Origin: Variovorax paradoxus
GTDB lineage: Bacteria > Pseudomonadota > Gammaproteobacteria > Burkholderiales > Burkholderiaceae_C
DNA length: 39,684 bases
Assembly: GCF_018614915.1 (NCBI RefSeq)
Contig: NZ_JAGGNU010000054.1
Location: 1-39,684, forward strand
Direction of reading: 5' to 3'
Position numbers and translations under genes: made by a program
Notes under the pieces: model-generated
What the model was told of the DNA's origin: nothing
The model's database searches: none
The model's input: only the letters and a program-made list of their open reading frames with translations
Shown here: in pieces, positions 33,801 to 39,684 of the stretch
Position numbering within the stretch: position 1 is the stretch's first letter
Layout: each line of letters starts with the position of its first letter

Positions 33801-33940
33801 CCGGCTCGGAGGTCATGCAGCGCATCGCGGCGCCGATGGTGGGCGGAATGATCACCGCGCCGCTGCTGTCGATGTTCGTGATTCCGGCGGCGTACTTGCT
33901 GATGCGCCGGCCGCGAGGTTCGCGGGGGGCCGCAGCGTAG
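30800..33940 (+). CDS. cusA: CusA-like heavy-metal RND efflux transporter
   Basis: A 1046-residue inner-membrane RND pump of the heavy-metal branch, full length, with about twelve membrane helices and two large periplasmic loops. HME-RND markers are DALPDLSDVQVIIRTTYPGQAPRIVE at the N-terminus, GGIAIAIGAMVDAAVVMIENAHKH in TM4 with the proton-relay acidic residues, and EFMPRLDEGDLLYMPSALPG. The three Met that guide Cu(I)/Ag(I) in CusA are in place: YMPSALPG, APMEMFE and RIDMLATGIKSP. ATG 30800 overlaps the cusB stop (ATGA). Together with cusC and cusB it exports monovalent copper or silver from periplasm and cytoplasm. Confidence 0.95.
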   Translation: MIARLIRWSIGNRFLVLLATLMISAWGVYSVSKAPLDALPDLSDVQVIIRTTYPGQAPRIVENQITYPLTTTMLSVPGAKTVRGYSFFGDSFVYVLFEDGTDLYWARSRVLEYLNQVQSRLPAGAKAALGPDATGVGWIYQYALVDRSGTQDASQLRALQDWFLKYELKTVPNVAEVASVGGMVRQYQVVLDPDKLAAYRIPHTKVVEAIQKANQETGGSVLELGEAEYMVRASGYLQSLDDLRKVPLMTTDAGVSVRLGDVARIQVGPEMRRGIGELDGEGEAAGGVIVMRSGKNALETIAAVKEKLETLQASLPRGVEIVPTYDRSGLIERAVQNLSHKLLEEFLVVAVVCFIFLFHLRSAFVAIVSLPIGILAAFIVMHYQGVNANIMSLGGIAIAIGAMVDAAVVMIENAHKHIEQWNHEHPGQTLRGEPHWRVIADSAAEVGPALFFSLLIITLSFIPVFTLEAQEGRLFSPLAFTKTYAMAAAAGLSVTLIPVLMGYLIRGRIPDEKTNPLNRFLIAAYRPLLNAVLCWPKLTLVGAAVVLVLSLWPLQHIGGEFMPRLDEGDLLYMPSALPGLSAGKAGQLLQQTDRLIKTVPEVASVHGKAGRAETATDPAPMEMFETTIQFKPQNEWRAGMTQDKLVEELDRIVKVPGLTNIWVPPIRNRIDMLATGIKSPVGVKVAGTDLVTIDRLTGEIEGALKNVPGVSSALAERLTGGRYVDVNIKRDEAARFGMNIADVQSVIASAVGGENIGETVEGLQRFPINMRYPREIRDSLEKLRTLPMVTERGARLVLSDVADVRITDGPPMLRSENARLSGWVYVDIRGRDLRSAVQDMQRVVAKEVKLPPGYSISWSGQFEFLERATAKLKVVVPFTLLIIFVLLYLTFKRFDEALLIMAALPFALVGGIWLLYLLGYNLSVAGAVGFIALAGVSAEFGVIMLLYLRHAWQDRIDEGRTENADLLEAIREGAVLRVRPKAMTVAVILAGLFPIMWGSGTGSEVMQRIAAPMVGGMITAPLLSMFVIPAAYLLMRRPRGSRGAAA

Positions 33941-33960
33941 CCGATCCGTGCCCGCGATGG

Positions 33961-34365
33961 CTATTCCTGCAGCGCAGCGATCAATGGGCAGGACACCCTG
34001 GCGCGGCTCGCGCAGCAGCCGTCAACCAAGGTGACCAGGACCGACTCGATGCGATGCAGGTCGGCCAGCTTGGCACGTACATCGGCGAGTTTTTGCTCCG
34101 CGAGTTGGCGCGCCTCGTCGCAATGCGCGCCATCGTCCAGGGCGAGCAAACCGGCGACCTCGTCGAGGCTGAAGCCCAGGCGCTGAGCAGACTTGACGAA
34201 TCGGACCCGCGCCACATCGGCCTTGCCGTAGCGCCGGATGCTGCCGTATGGCTTCTCTGGTTCCGGCAGCAGTCCCTTGCGCTGGTAGAACCGGATGGTC
34301 TCCACATTGACGCCGGCTGTCTCAGCGAAGGCACCGATGCTCAGGGTGTCGATGGCCTGTTCCAT
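33961..34365 (-). CDS. merR: MerR-type mercury-responsive regulator
   Basis: A 134-residue MerR regulator. The winged helix reads IGAFAETAGVNVETIRFYQRKGLLPEPEKPYGSIRRYG (residues about 9-47), nearly the same as MerR of Tn501-like operons. The dimer helix carries HCDEARQLAEQKLADVRAKLADL with the first metal Cys, and the C-terminal loop GCCASRARVSCPL supplies the other two Cys, eight residues apart as in MerR. It represses and, with Hg(II), activates the divergent merC promoter. ATG 34365 has GGAG about 10 nt upstream. It is convergent with cusA. Confidence 0.9.
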   Translation of the reverse strand: MEQAIDTLSIGAFAETAGVNVETIRFYQRKGLLPEPEKPYGSIRRYGKADVARVRFVKSAQRLGFSLDEVAGLLALDDGAHCDEARQLAEQKLADVRAKLADLHRIESVLVTLVDGCCASRARVSCPLIAALQE

Positions 34366-34370
34366 ACCGC

Positions 34371-34401
34371 TTGACTCCGTACTTGAGTACGGGAGTATTG
34401 T
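34371..34401 (+). promoter_or_regulatory. mer operator-promoter
   Basis: The -35 TTGACT (34371-34376) and the -10-like TATTGT (34396-34401) are 19 bp apart, the over-long spacing that MerR corrects by untwisting DNA. Between them lies the dyad CCGTAC-TTGA-GTACGG (34377-34392), matching the Tn501-type mer operator closely. It drives merC rightward and overlaps the leader of merR. Confidence 0.9.
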
Positions 34402-34431
34402 GGGCTCATCGAAGAGACAAGGAGCCGATCC

Positions 34432-34854
34432 ATGGAATGGATCACGCGTGCGGCCGACAAGGCCGGTGCTCTGGGCAGCGTTGCCTCGGCGGCCTCGTGC
34501 CCGGCGTGCTTTCCGGCCCTGGCGGGCCTCGGCGCCGCCGCAGGCCTGGGCATCTTCAGCGAGTACGAGGGCCTGTTCCTCAACACCCTGCTCCCACTGT
34601 TCGCGGCCGTCGCGCTGGTCGCCAACGCCGTCGGCTGGTTCAGCCATCGTCAATGGCATCGCAGCCTGCTGGGCATGATCGGCCCGGCGATCGTGCTCGC
34701 AGCCATGCTGCTGTTCTTCGGCCAGTGGTGGACCGCCAGGCTGCTGTACTCGGGGCTGGCCTTGATGGTCGGCATCTCGCTGTGGGATCTCTTGTCGCCC
34801 GCAAACAAGCACTGCCGCACAGATGGCTGCGGGACCGGGCAGGCGCGCCCATGA
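34432..34854 (+). CDS. merC: MerC mercury transport protein
   Basis: A 140-residue inner-membrane protein with four hydrophobic helices. The first helix holds the Cys pair SCPACFPALAGLGAAAGLG (Cys 23 and 26) that binds Hg(II) in MerC; EYEGLFLNTLLPLFAAVALVANAVGWFSHRQWHRSLLGMIGPAIV is characteristic of the family. A C-terminal CRTDGCG adds a second Cys pair facing the cytosol. AAGGAG lies 6-8 nt before ATG 34432. It is controlled by the mer operator. No mercuric reductase (merA) follows, which is unusual because imported Hg(II) would need reduction. Confidence 0.92.
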   Translation: MEWITRAADKAGALGSVASAASCPACFPALAGLGAAAGLGIFSEYEGLFLNTLLPLFAAVALVANAVGWFSHRQWHRSLLGMIGPAIVLAAMLLFFGQWWTARLLYSGLALMVGISLWDLLSPANKHCRTDGCGTGQARP

Positions 34855-35126
34855 CGCGAAGACAGAACTCGCACAGCGCCTTGATTCTCGACTCGGTGCT
34901 GACATGCCCGCACTGCGGCCACTCGAAACGCGAGGACATGCCCGTCGACGCCTGCCAGTTTTTCTATGAATGCGAGAGCTGCAAGACCCTGCTGCGACCG
35001 CAGCCCGGCGATTGCTGCGTGTTCTGCTCGTTCGGCTCGGTGAAGTGCCCGCCGGTCCAGGCGCAGCGGCAATGCTGCGGGGAAGGCCTGGGCGCCATCC
35101 CCGCAGATCGTCCCCAGGTTACTTGA
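34851..35126 (+). CDS. Cys-rich zinc-ribbon-like protein (GDCCxFC type)
   Basis: A 91-residue soluble protein with fifteen or so Cys/His positions: LTCPHCGHSKREDMP, then YECESCKTLLRPQPGDCCVFCSFGSVKCPP, then QRQCCGEG. The two CxxC pairs make a zinc-ribbon-like fold likely, and the GDCCxFCSxGxxxCPP signature marks a small family often seen next to merR/merC-type or other metal genes. Its ATG overlaps the merC stop (ATGA at 34851-34854), so it is translationally coupled to merC. A role in binding or passing on mercury or another soft metal is an inference. Confidence 0.8.
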   Translation: MTRRQNSHSALILDSVLTCPHCGHSKREDMPVDACQFFYECESCKTLLRPQPGDCCVFCSFGSVKCPPVQAQRQCCGEGLGAIPADRPQVT

Positions 35127-35167
35127 CCGCCGTCACGACGTAGCCATTAATTGGAGGGGGTTGTGTC

Positions 35168-35629
35168 TCACAGCCACCGGCGAACTCTTTCCTTGTATGC
35201 GGCGTACTCCGGACCGAACAGCGAGGACAACGCCCGCTCCTCGGGCTTGATCTGGAACTCGTTGATGTAGAGCACGAACATGGGCACAAAGAGCAAGGCC
35301 CACACGTTTGACAAGTACACGGCCCACCCAAGCAGGTAGAGCACGAGGCTGAGGTACATGGGATTGCGTGTGAAGCGGAAGGCACCGCTGGTGACCAGGG
35401 ACGATGTAGCCATAGGCTTGATTGGATTCATCGTGGTTCTTGCTCGCCAGAATGAGACCATGCCTGCGAGGCCGAAAACCAGGCCAACCGAAGCAAGAAC
35501 AAGGGCAACCGACACCCGAAGGCCAGACGGCACTTCAACCGGCGCGACCAGTGAGGACACGAGCCACATGAGGACGCCGAAAAGCAGCGCCACTGCAGGA
35601 GGCGGGACCTTCAGCTCAAGCGAGTTCAT
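35168..35629 (-). CDS. Isoprenylcysteine carboxyl methyltransferase-family membrane protein
   Basis: A 153-residue membrane protein of the ICMT/PEMT-like family. Helices are at about 10-30 (ALLFGVLMWLVSSLV), 40-60 (VALVLASVGLVFGLAG) and 95-120 (LSLVLYLLGWAVYLSN...LFVPMFVLYI). The family motifs TSGAFRFTRNPMYLSLVL and EERALSSLFGPEYAAYKERVRRWL (SAM-binding and C-terminal E-x-x-L...F-G-x-x-Y-x-x-Y-x-x-x-V-x-R) are complete. Bacterial members often occur in metal-resistance or mobile regions; their substrates are mostly unknown. Start ATG 35629 (MNSLELK) lies inside the end of the upstream gene (14 bp overlap), suggesting coupling. Confidence 0.9.
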   Translation of the reverse strand: MNSLELKVPPPAVALLFGVLMWLVSSLVAPVEVPSGLRVSVALVLASVGLVFGLAGMVSFWRARTTMNPIKPMATSSLVTSGAFRFTRNPMYLSLVLYLLGWAVYLSNVWALLFVPMFVLYINEFQIKPEERALSSLFGPEYAAYKERVRRWL

Positions 35630-35897
35630 GGGGCTGCAACAACACACACTGCTCGTGCTCTTTCCGCACTCCGTGGATAAGCCCGGTCAGCAGCGAAGCG
35701 AAGGCTGACGGGACGATGAGGAACCAGGCGATCAACTCCATCGCGAGATAGGCGGCGCGCACCATTTGAACGTTTTGGCTGGTCACACCGGCAATGGCGA
35801 GAGCCAGGAAGCTGGCGATCGCGCCGAGCAAGCCGACCGAGGAGACGACATGTGCGGTGAGCGCGAACTTGCGGAGGCGGGGTGTCATGATCATCAC
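35616..35897 (-). CDS. Small multi-TM membrane protein, possibly truncated
   Basis: A 93-residue membrane protein with helices at about 10-33 (ALTAHVVSSVGLLGAIASFLALAIAGV) and 45-72 (AAYLAMELIAWFLIVPSAFASLLTGLIHGV), ending in a polar tail (RKEHEQCVLLQPHELA). The SSVGLLGAI and LIVPxxFASLLTGL segments resemble a four-helix membrane family of about 150-170 residues (my recollection), of which only the first half is present. A frameshift or fusion near 35690 may have shortened it. Starts at 35897, 35894 or 35888 are possible; none has a good ribosome site. Confidence 0.6.
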   Translation of the reverse strand: MMIMTPRLRKFALTAHVVSSVGLLGAIASFLALAIAGVTSQNVQMVRAAYLAMELIAWFLIVPSAFASLLTGLIHGVRKEHEQCVLLQPHELA

Positions 35898-35973
35898 TGC
35901 GTTTGGCCACCTGCGGGCGGTGCGTGCATACCAAATACGCCTAGTGTGGGGTGATCGGCCACAACAGTTTACG

Positions 35974-35986
35974 AGACAATGTGTCT
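35974..35986. promoter_or_regulatory. Probable TetR operator AGACA-ATG-TGTCT
   Basis: A perfect 5-bp dyad (35974-35978 and 35982-35986) about 50 bp upstream of the TetR start. Another TGTCT follows at 36003-36007. A position between the divergent membrane-protein gene and the regulator fits autoregulation by the TetR protein. Confidence 0.5.
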
Positions 35987-36036
35987 ATTATCAATCGCAC
36001 TGTGTCTCTATGCACGTCGTCACGTATATTGGGATG

Positions 36037-36675
36037 ATGCCGAAGCTGTGGAACGAGACGATTGAGGCGCACCGTCGCGAGGTGCGCGACGCGATCCTGG
36101 ACACCACTGCGGCGCTGGTGGCTGAGCACGGACTGCGGTCGGTGACGATGTCGCAGATCGCAGGCGAGACCGGCATCGGACGTGCAACGCTGTACAAGTA
36201 CTTCTCGGCCGTCGAAGCGATCCTGATGGCCTGGCACGAACGTCAGGTCACCGGCCACCTCGAACATTTCGCCGAAGTCCGGGACCAGGCTGGCGACGCT
36301 GGCGAGCGGCTCGAAGCCGTGCTCGAGGCCTACGCGCTCATTTCCTACCAGCATCACGGCCCCGAACTTGCGGCGCTCCTGCATCGAGGTGAGAACGTCG
36401 CCCGAGCGCAGCACCAGCTCAGCGGCTTGATCCGAGACCTGCTGGCCGAGGCCGCAGAGACTGGCGATGTCCGGGACGATGTCGCGCCTGACGAGCTCGC
36501 AAGCTACTGTCTCCACGCCCTCGCAGCAGCCAGCACCCTGCCGTCCAAGGCCGCCGTCCGCCGGCTCGTCGCGGTTACTCTGGCTGGGTTGCACCCCCGC
36601 GCCGCCATATCCCCGGCTACAGGCGCCGCAGCGACTATGCGCCCGGCCGGGCATCGTGCCGGCCCTCGGTCGTGA
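36037..36675 (+). CDS. TetR/AcrR-family transcriptional regulator
   Basis: A 212-residue regulator. The N-terminal TetR helix-turn-helix is complete: REVRDAILDTTAALVAEHGLRSVTMSQIAGETGIGRATLYKYFSAVEAILMAW at residues about 9-61. The C-terminal ligand domain is helical (HLEHFAEVRDQAGDAGERLEAVLEAYALIS, DELASYCLHALAAASTL). The start MPKLWNETIEAHRR fits relatives; ATG 36034 and 36010 are alternatives, none with a clear ribosome site, so the transcript may be nearly leaderless. The last residues (AATMRPAGHRAGPRS) look like non-conserved extension. Its stop overlaps the GTG of the truncated ATPase frame. Confidence 0.88.
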   Translation: MPKLWNETIEAHRREVRDAILDTTAALVAEHGLRSVTMSQIAGETGIGRATLYKYFSAVEAILMAWHERQVTGHLEHFAEVRDQAGDAGERLEAVLEAYALISYQHHGPELAALLHRGENVARAQHQLSGLIRDLLAEAAETGDVRDDVAPDELASYCLHALAAASTLPSKAAVRRLVAVTLAGLHPRAAISPATGAAATMRPAGHRAGPRS

Positions 36676-37367
36676 ACCCGTGCCGCACAGGCCAGCTTGC
36701 GGCGTTGAACCGCACAGGCACCGTCACCGTGTCGTCGCCAAAGTCGAACTCGGCGGTCATCTTCGTGGGCATCGATGGGCGGATGGCCGGCTTTGTCGCC
36801 ATCGCGGACCCGATCAAGGACAGCACGCCCCAGGCCATCTCCGCATTGCGGCAGGAAGGCATCCGGGTCGTCATGCTTACCGGCGACGGGCGCACCACGG
36901 CACAGGCCGTTGGGCGTCAGCTCGGCATCGACGAAGTAATTGCCGAGGTCTTGCCGCAAGACAAGTCGTCGGTGGTCGAGAGGCTGAAGGCCGAAGGTCG
37001 CGTCGTGGCCATGGCGGGCGATGGCGTCAACGATGCCCCTGCCCTGGCTGCTGCAGACGTCGGCATCGCCATGGGAACCGGCACCGACGTGGCGATGGAG
37101 AGTTCGGGCGTGACGCTGCTGCACGGCGACCTCATGGGCATCGCACGAGCTCGTCGCCTTTCCCAGGCTACGATGAGGAACATCCGAACCAATCTCTTCT
37201 TCGCCTTCGTCTACAACGCGGCGGGCATACCTCTGGCGGCGGGCGTGCTCTACCCGTTCTTCGGCATCCTATTGTCCCCGGCGATTGCAGCGGCGGCGAT
37301 GGCGCTGTCTTCTGTCAGCGTCATCGCCAACTCTCTGCGTCTGCGCACAAGCAGAGTGATCGACTGA
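36672..37367 (+). pseudogene. copA: C-terminal part of a CopA-type P1B ATPase
   Basis: A 231-codon frame. From about residue 26 it matches the end of copper-exporting P1B-type ATPases: VGIDGRMAGFVAIADPIKDST, VVMLTGDGRTTAQAVG, VAMAGDGVNDAPALAAADVGIAMGTGTDVAMES and the last two helices with YN and MxxSS (FVYNAAGIPLAAGVLYPF, AAMALSSVSVIANSLRL). Missing are the metal-binding domain, helices up to the CPC helix, the DKTGT phosphorylation site and most of the nucleotide domain; a full protein has 700-800 residues. The frame begins with GTG overlapping the TetR stop (GTGA). It cannot pump by itself, so I treat it as a remnant, though it may still be translated. Confidence 0.88.
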
Positions 37368-37407
37368 ACCGCTGGCGGCACCGAACAACACACTCGAAAG
37401 AGTCCAC

Positions 37408-37875
37408 ATGAAAAGACGTTCACTCCTCCTCGCGATCGCAGCGACTCCCATCCTGCACCCCGGCCTGTCCCATGCGGCCGCTCCGATCCATGTCTACAAG
37501 AACCCGGATTGCGGCTGCTGCAGCGCATGGGTCGACCACCTGAAGGCTGCCGGCTTTGCCGTGCAAGTGACCGAAACCGCAGATACCTCGAGCTTGCGCA
37601 AGCGCTTCGGGATGCCGGAGCGCTTTGCAGGCTGCCACACCGCGACGCTGGAAGGCTATGTCCTGGAGGGCCATGTGCCTGCGGACGATATCAAGCGCTT
37701 GCTGGCCATGAAGCCGCAGGCCATCGGCCTTTCTGTACCTGGGATGCCGGTGGGTTCGCCAGGCATGGAGTACGGCGGTCGCCGCGACCCTTACAAGGTG
37801 CTACTCATTGATCGCCGGGGCGGGGAGCGTGTCTTTGCCAGTTATGCGGGCAGCCCCACTGGAGTAGCAAGGTGA
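37408..37875 (+). CDS. DUF411 metal-binding protein (CopG-like)
   Basis: A 155-residue exported protein. The signal peptide is residues 1-24 (RRSLLLAIAATPILHPGLSHA). The DUF411 domain follows: IHVYKNPDCGCCSAWVDHLKAAGF with the CGCC motif that can bind copper, FAGCHTATLEGYVLEGHVPADDIKRLL with Cys-His, and the Gly/Met-rich VPGMPVGSPGMEYGG. These proteins are found in copper and silver resistance operons and are thought to bind or reduce periplasmic copper. It lies 40 bp after the ATPase remnant and is overlapped by the CusF-like gene. Confidence 0.92.
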   Translation: MKRRSLLLAIAATPILHPGLSHAAAPIHVYKNPDCGCCSAWVDHLKAAGFAVQVTETADTSSLRKRFGMPERFAGCHTATLEGYVLEGHVPADDIKRLLAMKPQAIGLSVPGMPVGSPGMEYGGRRDPYKVLLIDRRGGERVFASYAGSPTGVAR

Positions 37876-38219
37876 GATGGCCTTCCGTCCTGGCGATGGG
37901 ACTGGTTCTCGCGACCGCCGGCGCCCAGGCGCAAACATCCCCGAATGCTCCGTCCGCGTCCAAGAAACCAGCGAGAGCCGGTCAGGCTGCCTCGCTACCC
38001 TTGGCCGACGCAACGGTCGAGCGTGTTCTTCGTGAATCCGACGAAATCGTCCTGGATCATGGCGATTTGCCCAATCTCGCGATGCCCGCGATGACGATGG
38101 CTTTCGACGTGGGAAACAAGAAGATGCTCGACGCGGTCAAGCCTGGCGACAAGATCCGGTTTCAAGCGGAAATCATCAAAGGCAGGCCGACCATCACGCA
38201 TCTGGTACGTGCTCGCTAG
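37872..38219 (+). CDS. cusF: CusF-like periplasmic copper-binding protein
   Basis: A 115-residue protein: a signal peptide (LAMGLVLATAGAQAQ) then a CusF domain from about residue 42 (ADATVERVLRESDEIVLDHG, MPAMTMAFDVGN, LDAVKPGDKIRFQAEIIKGRPTITHLVR). Compared with E. coli CusF, His and the two Met of the MxM motif are kept (DHGDLPNLAMPAMTM), while the Trp that stacks on Cu(I) is Met. The start is GTG 37872, overlapping the DUF411 stop (GTGA), with GGAG 7 nt upstream. It probably chaperones Cu(I) to the pump; a second copy of the domain is fused to cusB. Confidence 0.88.
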   Translation: MRWPSVLAMGLVLATAGAQAQTSPNAPSASKKPARAGQAASLPLADATVERVLRESDEIVLDHGDLPNLAMPAMTMAFDVGNKKMLDAVKPGDKIRFQAEIIKGRPTITHLVRAR

Positions 38220-38297
38220 TGAGTGCCCGCGCGGTCGCTGCCGGTCTTTGGCATAGGTGAATAGGCAAGGCGAGGCAACCCCTCTACAATTTCGGCA

Positions 38298-38708
38298 ATG
38301 GTCGGCTTTCGCGCAATTCTGCTGTGGCTCATGATGCTCGCGGTGCCTTTTCAGGGCTACGCGGCTGCGGCCAGGGCGTTTTGCGCACCCGAGCCGGCGC
38401 AGATGGGTGCCGGCGTGGCGCACGATCACAGCCAGCACGACCATGCCTCGCCGCAAAGCGCCGAGCATCACCATTTGAACGTGAGCGGGGAGGATGGTGT
38501 AGACCATCACGAATCGCTGGCTGCGCTAGACGACCAGTCCGATACGCTCCACAAGTGCGGCAACTGCGCGGCGTGCCACTCGATCGGAATGATGCCGACG
38601 CTCGGCACATCCGTGCTTCACGGTCTTCCTCAGACTGATCTCGTAGAGCCCTTCTACGTCATGGCGACCGTCTCGCCACGCGTTCCCCACAAACCACCTC
38701 GCGCCTAG
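38298..38708 (+). CDS. CzcI-like His-rich exported protein
   Basis: A 136-residue protein with signal peptide (RAILLWLMMLAVPFQGYAAAA) and a His-rich mature part (HDHSQHDHASPQSAEHHHLN, DHHESLAALDDQSDTLHKCGNCAACHSIG), including a CGNCAACH Cys cluster. Small exported proteins of this kind (CzcI and relatives) stand at the start of czc/cus-type efflux units, where they probably bind divalent or monovalent metals and may modulate induction. There is no Shine-Dalgarno before ATG 38298, but TACAAT lies 8 nt upstream, which would make the mRNA leaderless. No other conserved domain. Confidence 0.75.
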   Translation: MVGFRAILLWLMMLAVPFQGYAAAARAFCAPEPAQMGAGVAHDHSQHDHASPQSAEHHHLNVSGEDGVDHHESLAALDDQSDTLHKCGNCAACHSIGMMPTLGTSVLHGLPQTDLVEPFYVMATVSPRVPHKPPRA

Positions 38709-38826
38709 AGCGCCCAGCACCGACAGCCTGCTGCCGGCGCCGGAGCGCGCATGCGTCGCTCGTGTCGTCATGCCTCCCTTGCGGGCTCGCTGACGGCATG
38801 CCGTTCATGAACATCGCGAGGATCCC

Positions 38827-39168
38827 ATGTTCACTTTCTTGCCGGCCCGTTGGCTGGCTGCTTTGCCCGCCCTGGCTGCCTTGGCAGCGGGCGCCCAGAC
38901 CGGCCCTGCGCCGGCTCCTGCTGCCGCCGCCGAACCCGCGGCAACTCTTTCCTTCCGATCGGCGATGGACGGCTACAAGCCTTTCGCCGACGAAAAGCCG
39001 ATCCCCTGGAAGCAGGCGAACGACACTGTCCGCGAGCGCGGGGGCTGGCGTGCCTACGCCAAGGAGAGCACCGGCGAGGCCGATGACAGGCCATCCGGCG
39101 CCGCCGACCCGCACACCGGGCATGCGATGCCCACGCCGATGGCGAAACCACCAAAGGACAAGCCATGA
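38827..39168 (+). CDS. Hypothetical exported protein before TolC-type gene
   Basis: A 113-residue protein: signal peptide (FLPARWLAALPALAALAAGAQ), a Pro/Ala-rich linker, then a short conserved-looking block LSFRSAMDGYKPFADEKPIPWKQANDTVRERGGWRAYAKE and a His/Met-containing tail (HTGHAMPTPMAKPP). Proteins with this block commonly sit directly before copper-type TolC genes in Burkholderiales, which agrees with the ATGA overlap with the next gene at 39165. A periplasmic role in metal efflux is inferred from context; the biochemical function is unknown. Confidence 0.7.
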   Translation: MFTFLPARWLAALPALAALAAGAQTGPAPAPAAAAEPAATLSFRSAMDGYKPFADEKPIPWKQANDTVRERGGWRAYAKESTGEADDRPSGAADPHTGHAMPTPMAKPPKDKP

Positions 39169-39684
39169 GGCGGCCGCTGCAGATCGCATCGATCGCGCTC
39201 GCCGCTGCATTCCTCGCCGGCTGCGCTTCCGTCGGGATCGACGATGCGCTGAAGGAGACGAATTCCTCCGCCTCGCAGTTCACCGGGGGAAAGCTCGAAC
39301 TGAGTCGGACCAGGCAGCACCGAGACGCGCGCGCCGCTCTCTCGGAGGACCTGCTCGGCAAGCCGCTTTCCCAGGATGACGCGGTCCGCCTCGCGCTCGC
39401 GAACAGCCCCGCGGTCCAGGCGCTGGTCGCCCAGAGCTGGGCCGACATCGCCGCAGCCAACCAGACGAGCCGGCTGCCCAACCCCGTCTTCTCCTTCGAG
39501 CGCCTGCGCCTGGGCGACGAGCTCGAGCTCGGGCGCCTGCTGTCCTTCGGACTGGTCGATCTGATCCTGCTGCCGCAGCGGCTGTCGATTTCCCGCAGCC
39601 AGGCCGCGCAGGCGCAGGTGCAGCTGAGCGGCGCGGTGGTGGACCAGGTGACGCAGGTGCGCCAAGCCTGGGTGCGCGCCATCG
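39165..39684 (+). CDS. TolC-family outer-membrane lipoprotein, 5' part only
   Basis: The first 173 codons of an outer-membrane efflux protein that runs off the window end. It has a lipoprotein signal with lipobox LAGC (Cys near residue 20), then LSQDDAVRLALANSPAVQALVAQSWADIAAANQTSRLPNPVFSFERL, the usual first outer-membrane-efflux repeat, and helical sequence after it. ATG 39165 overlaps the stop of the preceding gene (ATGA), so they form an operon. It would be the second TolC-type gene of this region after cusC and probably serves a metal or copper-oxidase-linked export unit downstream. Confidence 0.85.
   Translation, partial: MRRPLQIASIALAAAFLAGCASVGIDDALKETNSSASQFTGGKLELSRTRQHRDARAALSEDLLGKPLSQDDAVRLALANSPAVQALVAQSWADIAAANQTSRLPNPVFSFERLRLGDELELGRLLSFGLVDLILLPQRLSISRSQAAQAQVQLSGAVVDQVTQVRQAWVRAI

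Noticed and set aside
1..39684. tRNA, rRNA or CRISPR arrays
   Set aside because: No cloverleaf-like gene, ribosomal sequence or regularly spaced direct repeats with unique spacers were seen by eye.

Overview
The window is GC-rich DNA from a betaproteobacterium, most likely Burkholderiales and probably Comamonadaceae-like. The signs are a Bug-family solute receptor beside a CaiB/BaiF CoA-transferase, tightly overlapping acyl-CoA catabolic genes, and cus/mer-type metal genes. The assignment rests on recognised families, not on a marker gene.

Positions 1-5.7 kb hold chromosomal genes: a SAM methyltransferase, a tandem-CBS protein, an SDR without the usual catalytic residues, a retropepsin-like secreted protein whose Asp-Thr-Gly is altered, and a run of small hypothetical proteins that includes a DUF6766-type membrane protein.

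Positions 5.7-20.1 kb are a catabolic locus. A ten-gene minus-strand operon (15758 down to 5709) encodes a luciferase-like flavin monooxygenase, a flavin reductase fused to a GntR-type FCD domain, a two-gene acyl-CoA dehydrogenase pair, an enoyl-CoA hydratase, a fused acyl-CoA synthetase (NDP-forming), an SDR, a VOC protein, a SnoaL-like protein and a further acyl-CoA dehydrogenase. A LysR gene is divergent from it. An SMP-30 lactonase, a CoA-transferase and a Bug-type periplasmic receptor follow. The likely scheme is uptake, oxygenation or ring opening, CoA activation and beta-oxidation-like degradation of an unknown carboxylic or cyclic substrate. Three promoters in this locus share a dyad close to GMAAAG-N3-CTTTKC, and two of them place it exactly 41 bp from a TAGAST -10 box. 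This suggests one LysR regulon.

Positions 20.1-27.2 kb are a degraded accessory region: an inactivated minus-strand gene with its terminator, a frameshifted secreted protein, the right end of an IS21-family element with istB truncated, a scrap of conjugation gene trbI, the C-terminal domain of a galactose-oxidase-like protein, a TIGR04325-type methyltransferase with an SGNH hydrolase, a His-rich protein, a kdpD 5' scrap and a possible recombinase scrap.

Positions 27.2-39.7 kb are a metal-resistance region: a cusCBA-type Cu/Ag efflux operon, merR-merC with a canonical mer operator but no merA, a Cys-rich partner, an isoprenylcysteine methyltransferase-like protein, a TetR regulator joined to the C-terminal part of a CopA ATPase, DUF411 and CusF-like copper proteins, a CzcI-like His-rich protein, and the start of a second TolC-type gene that leaves the window.
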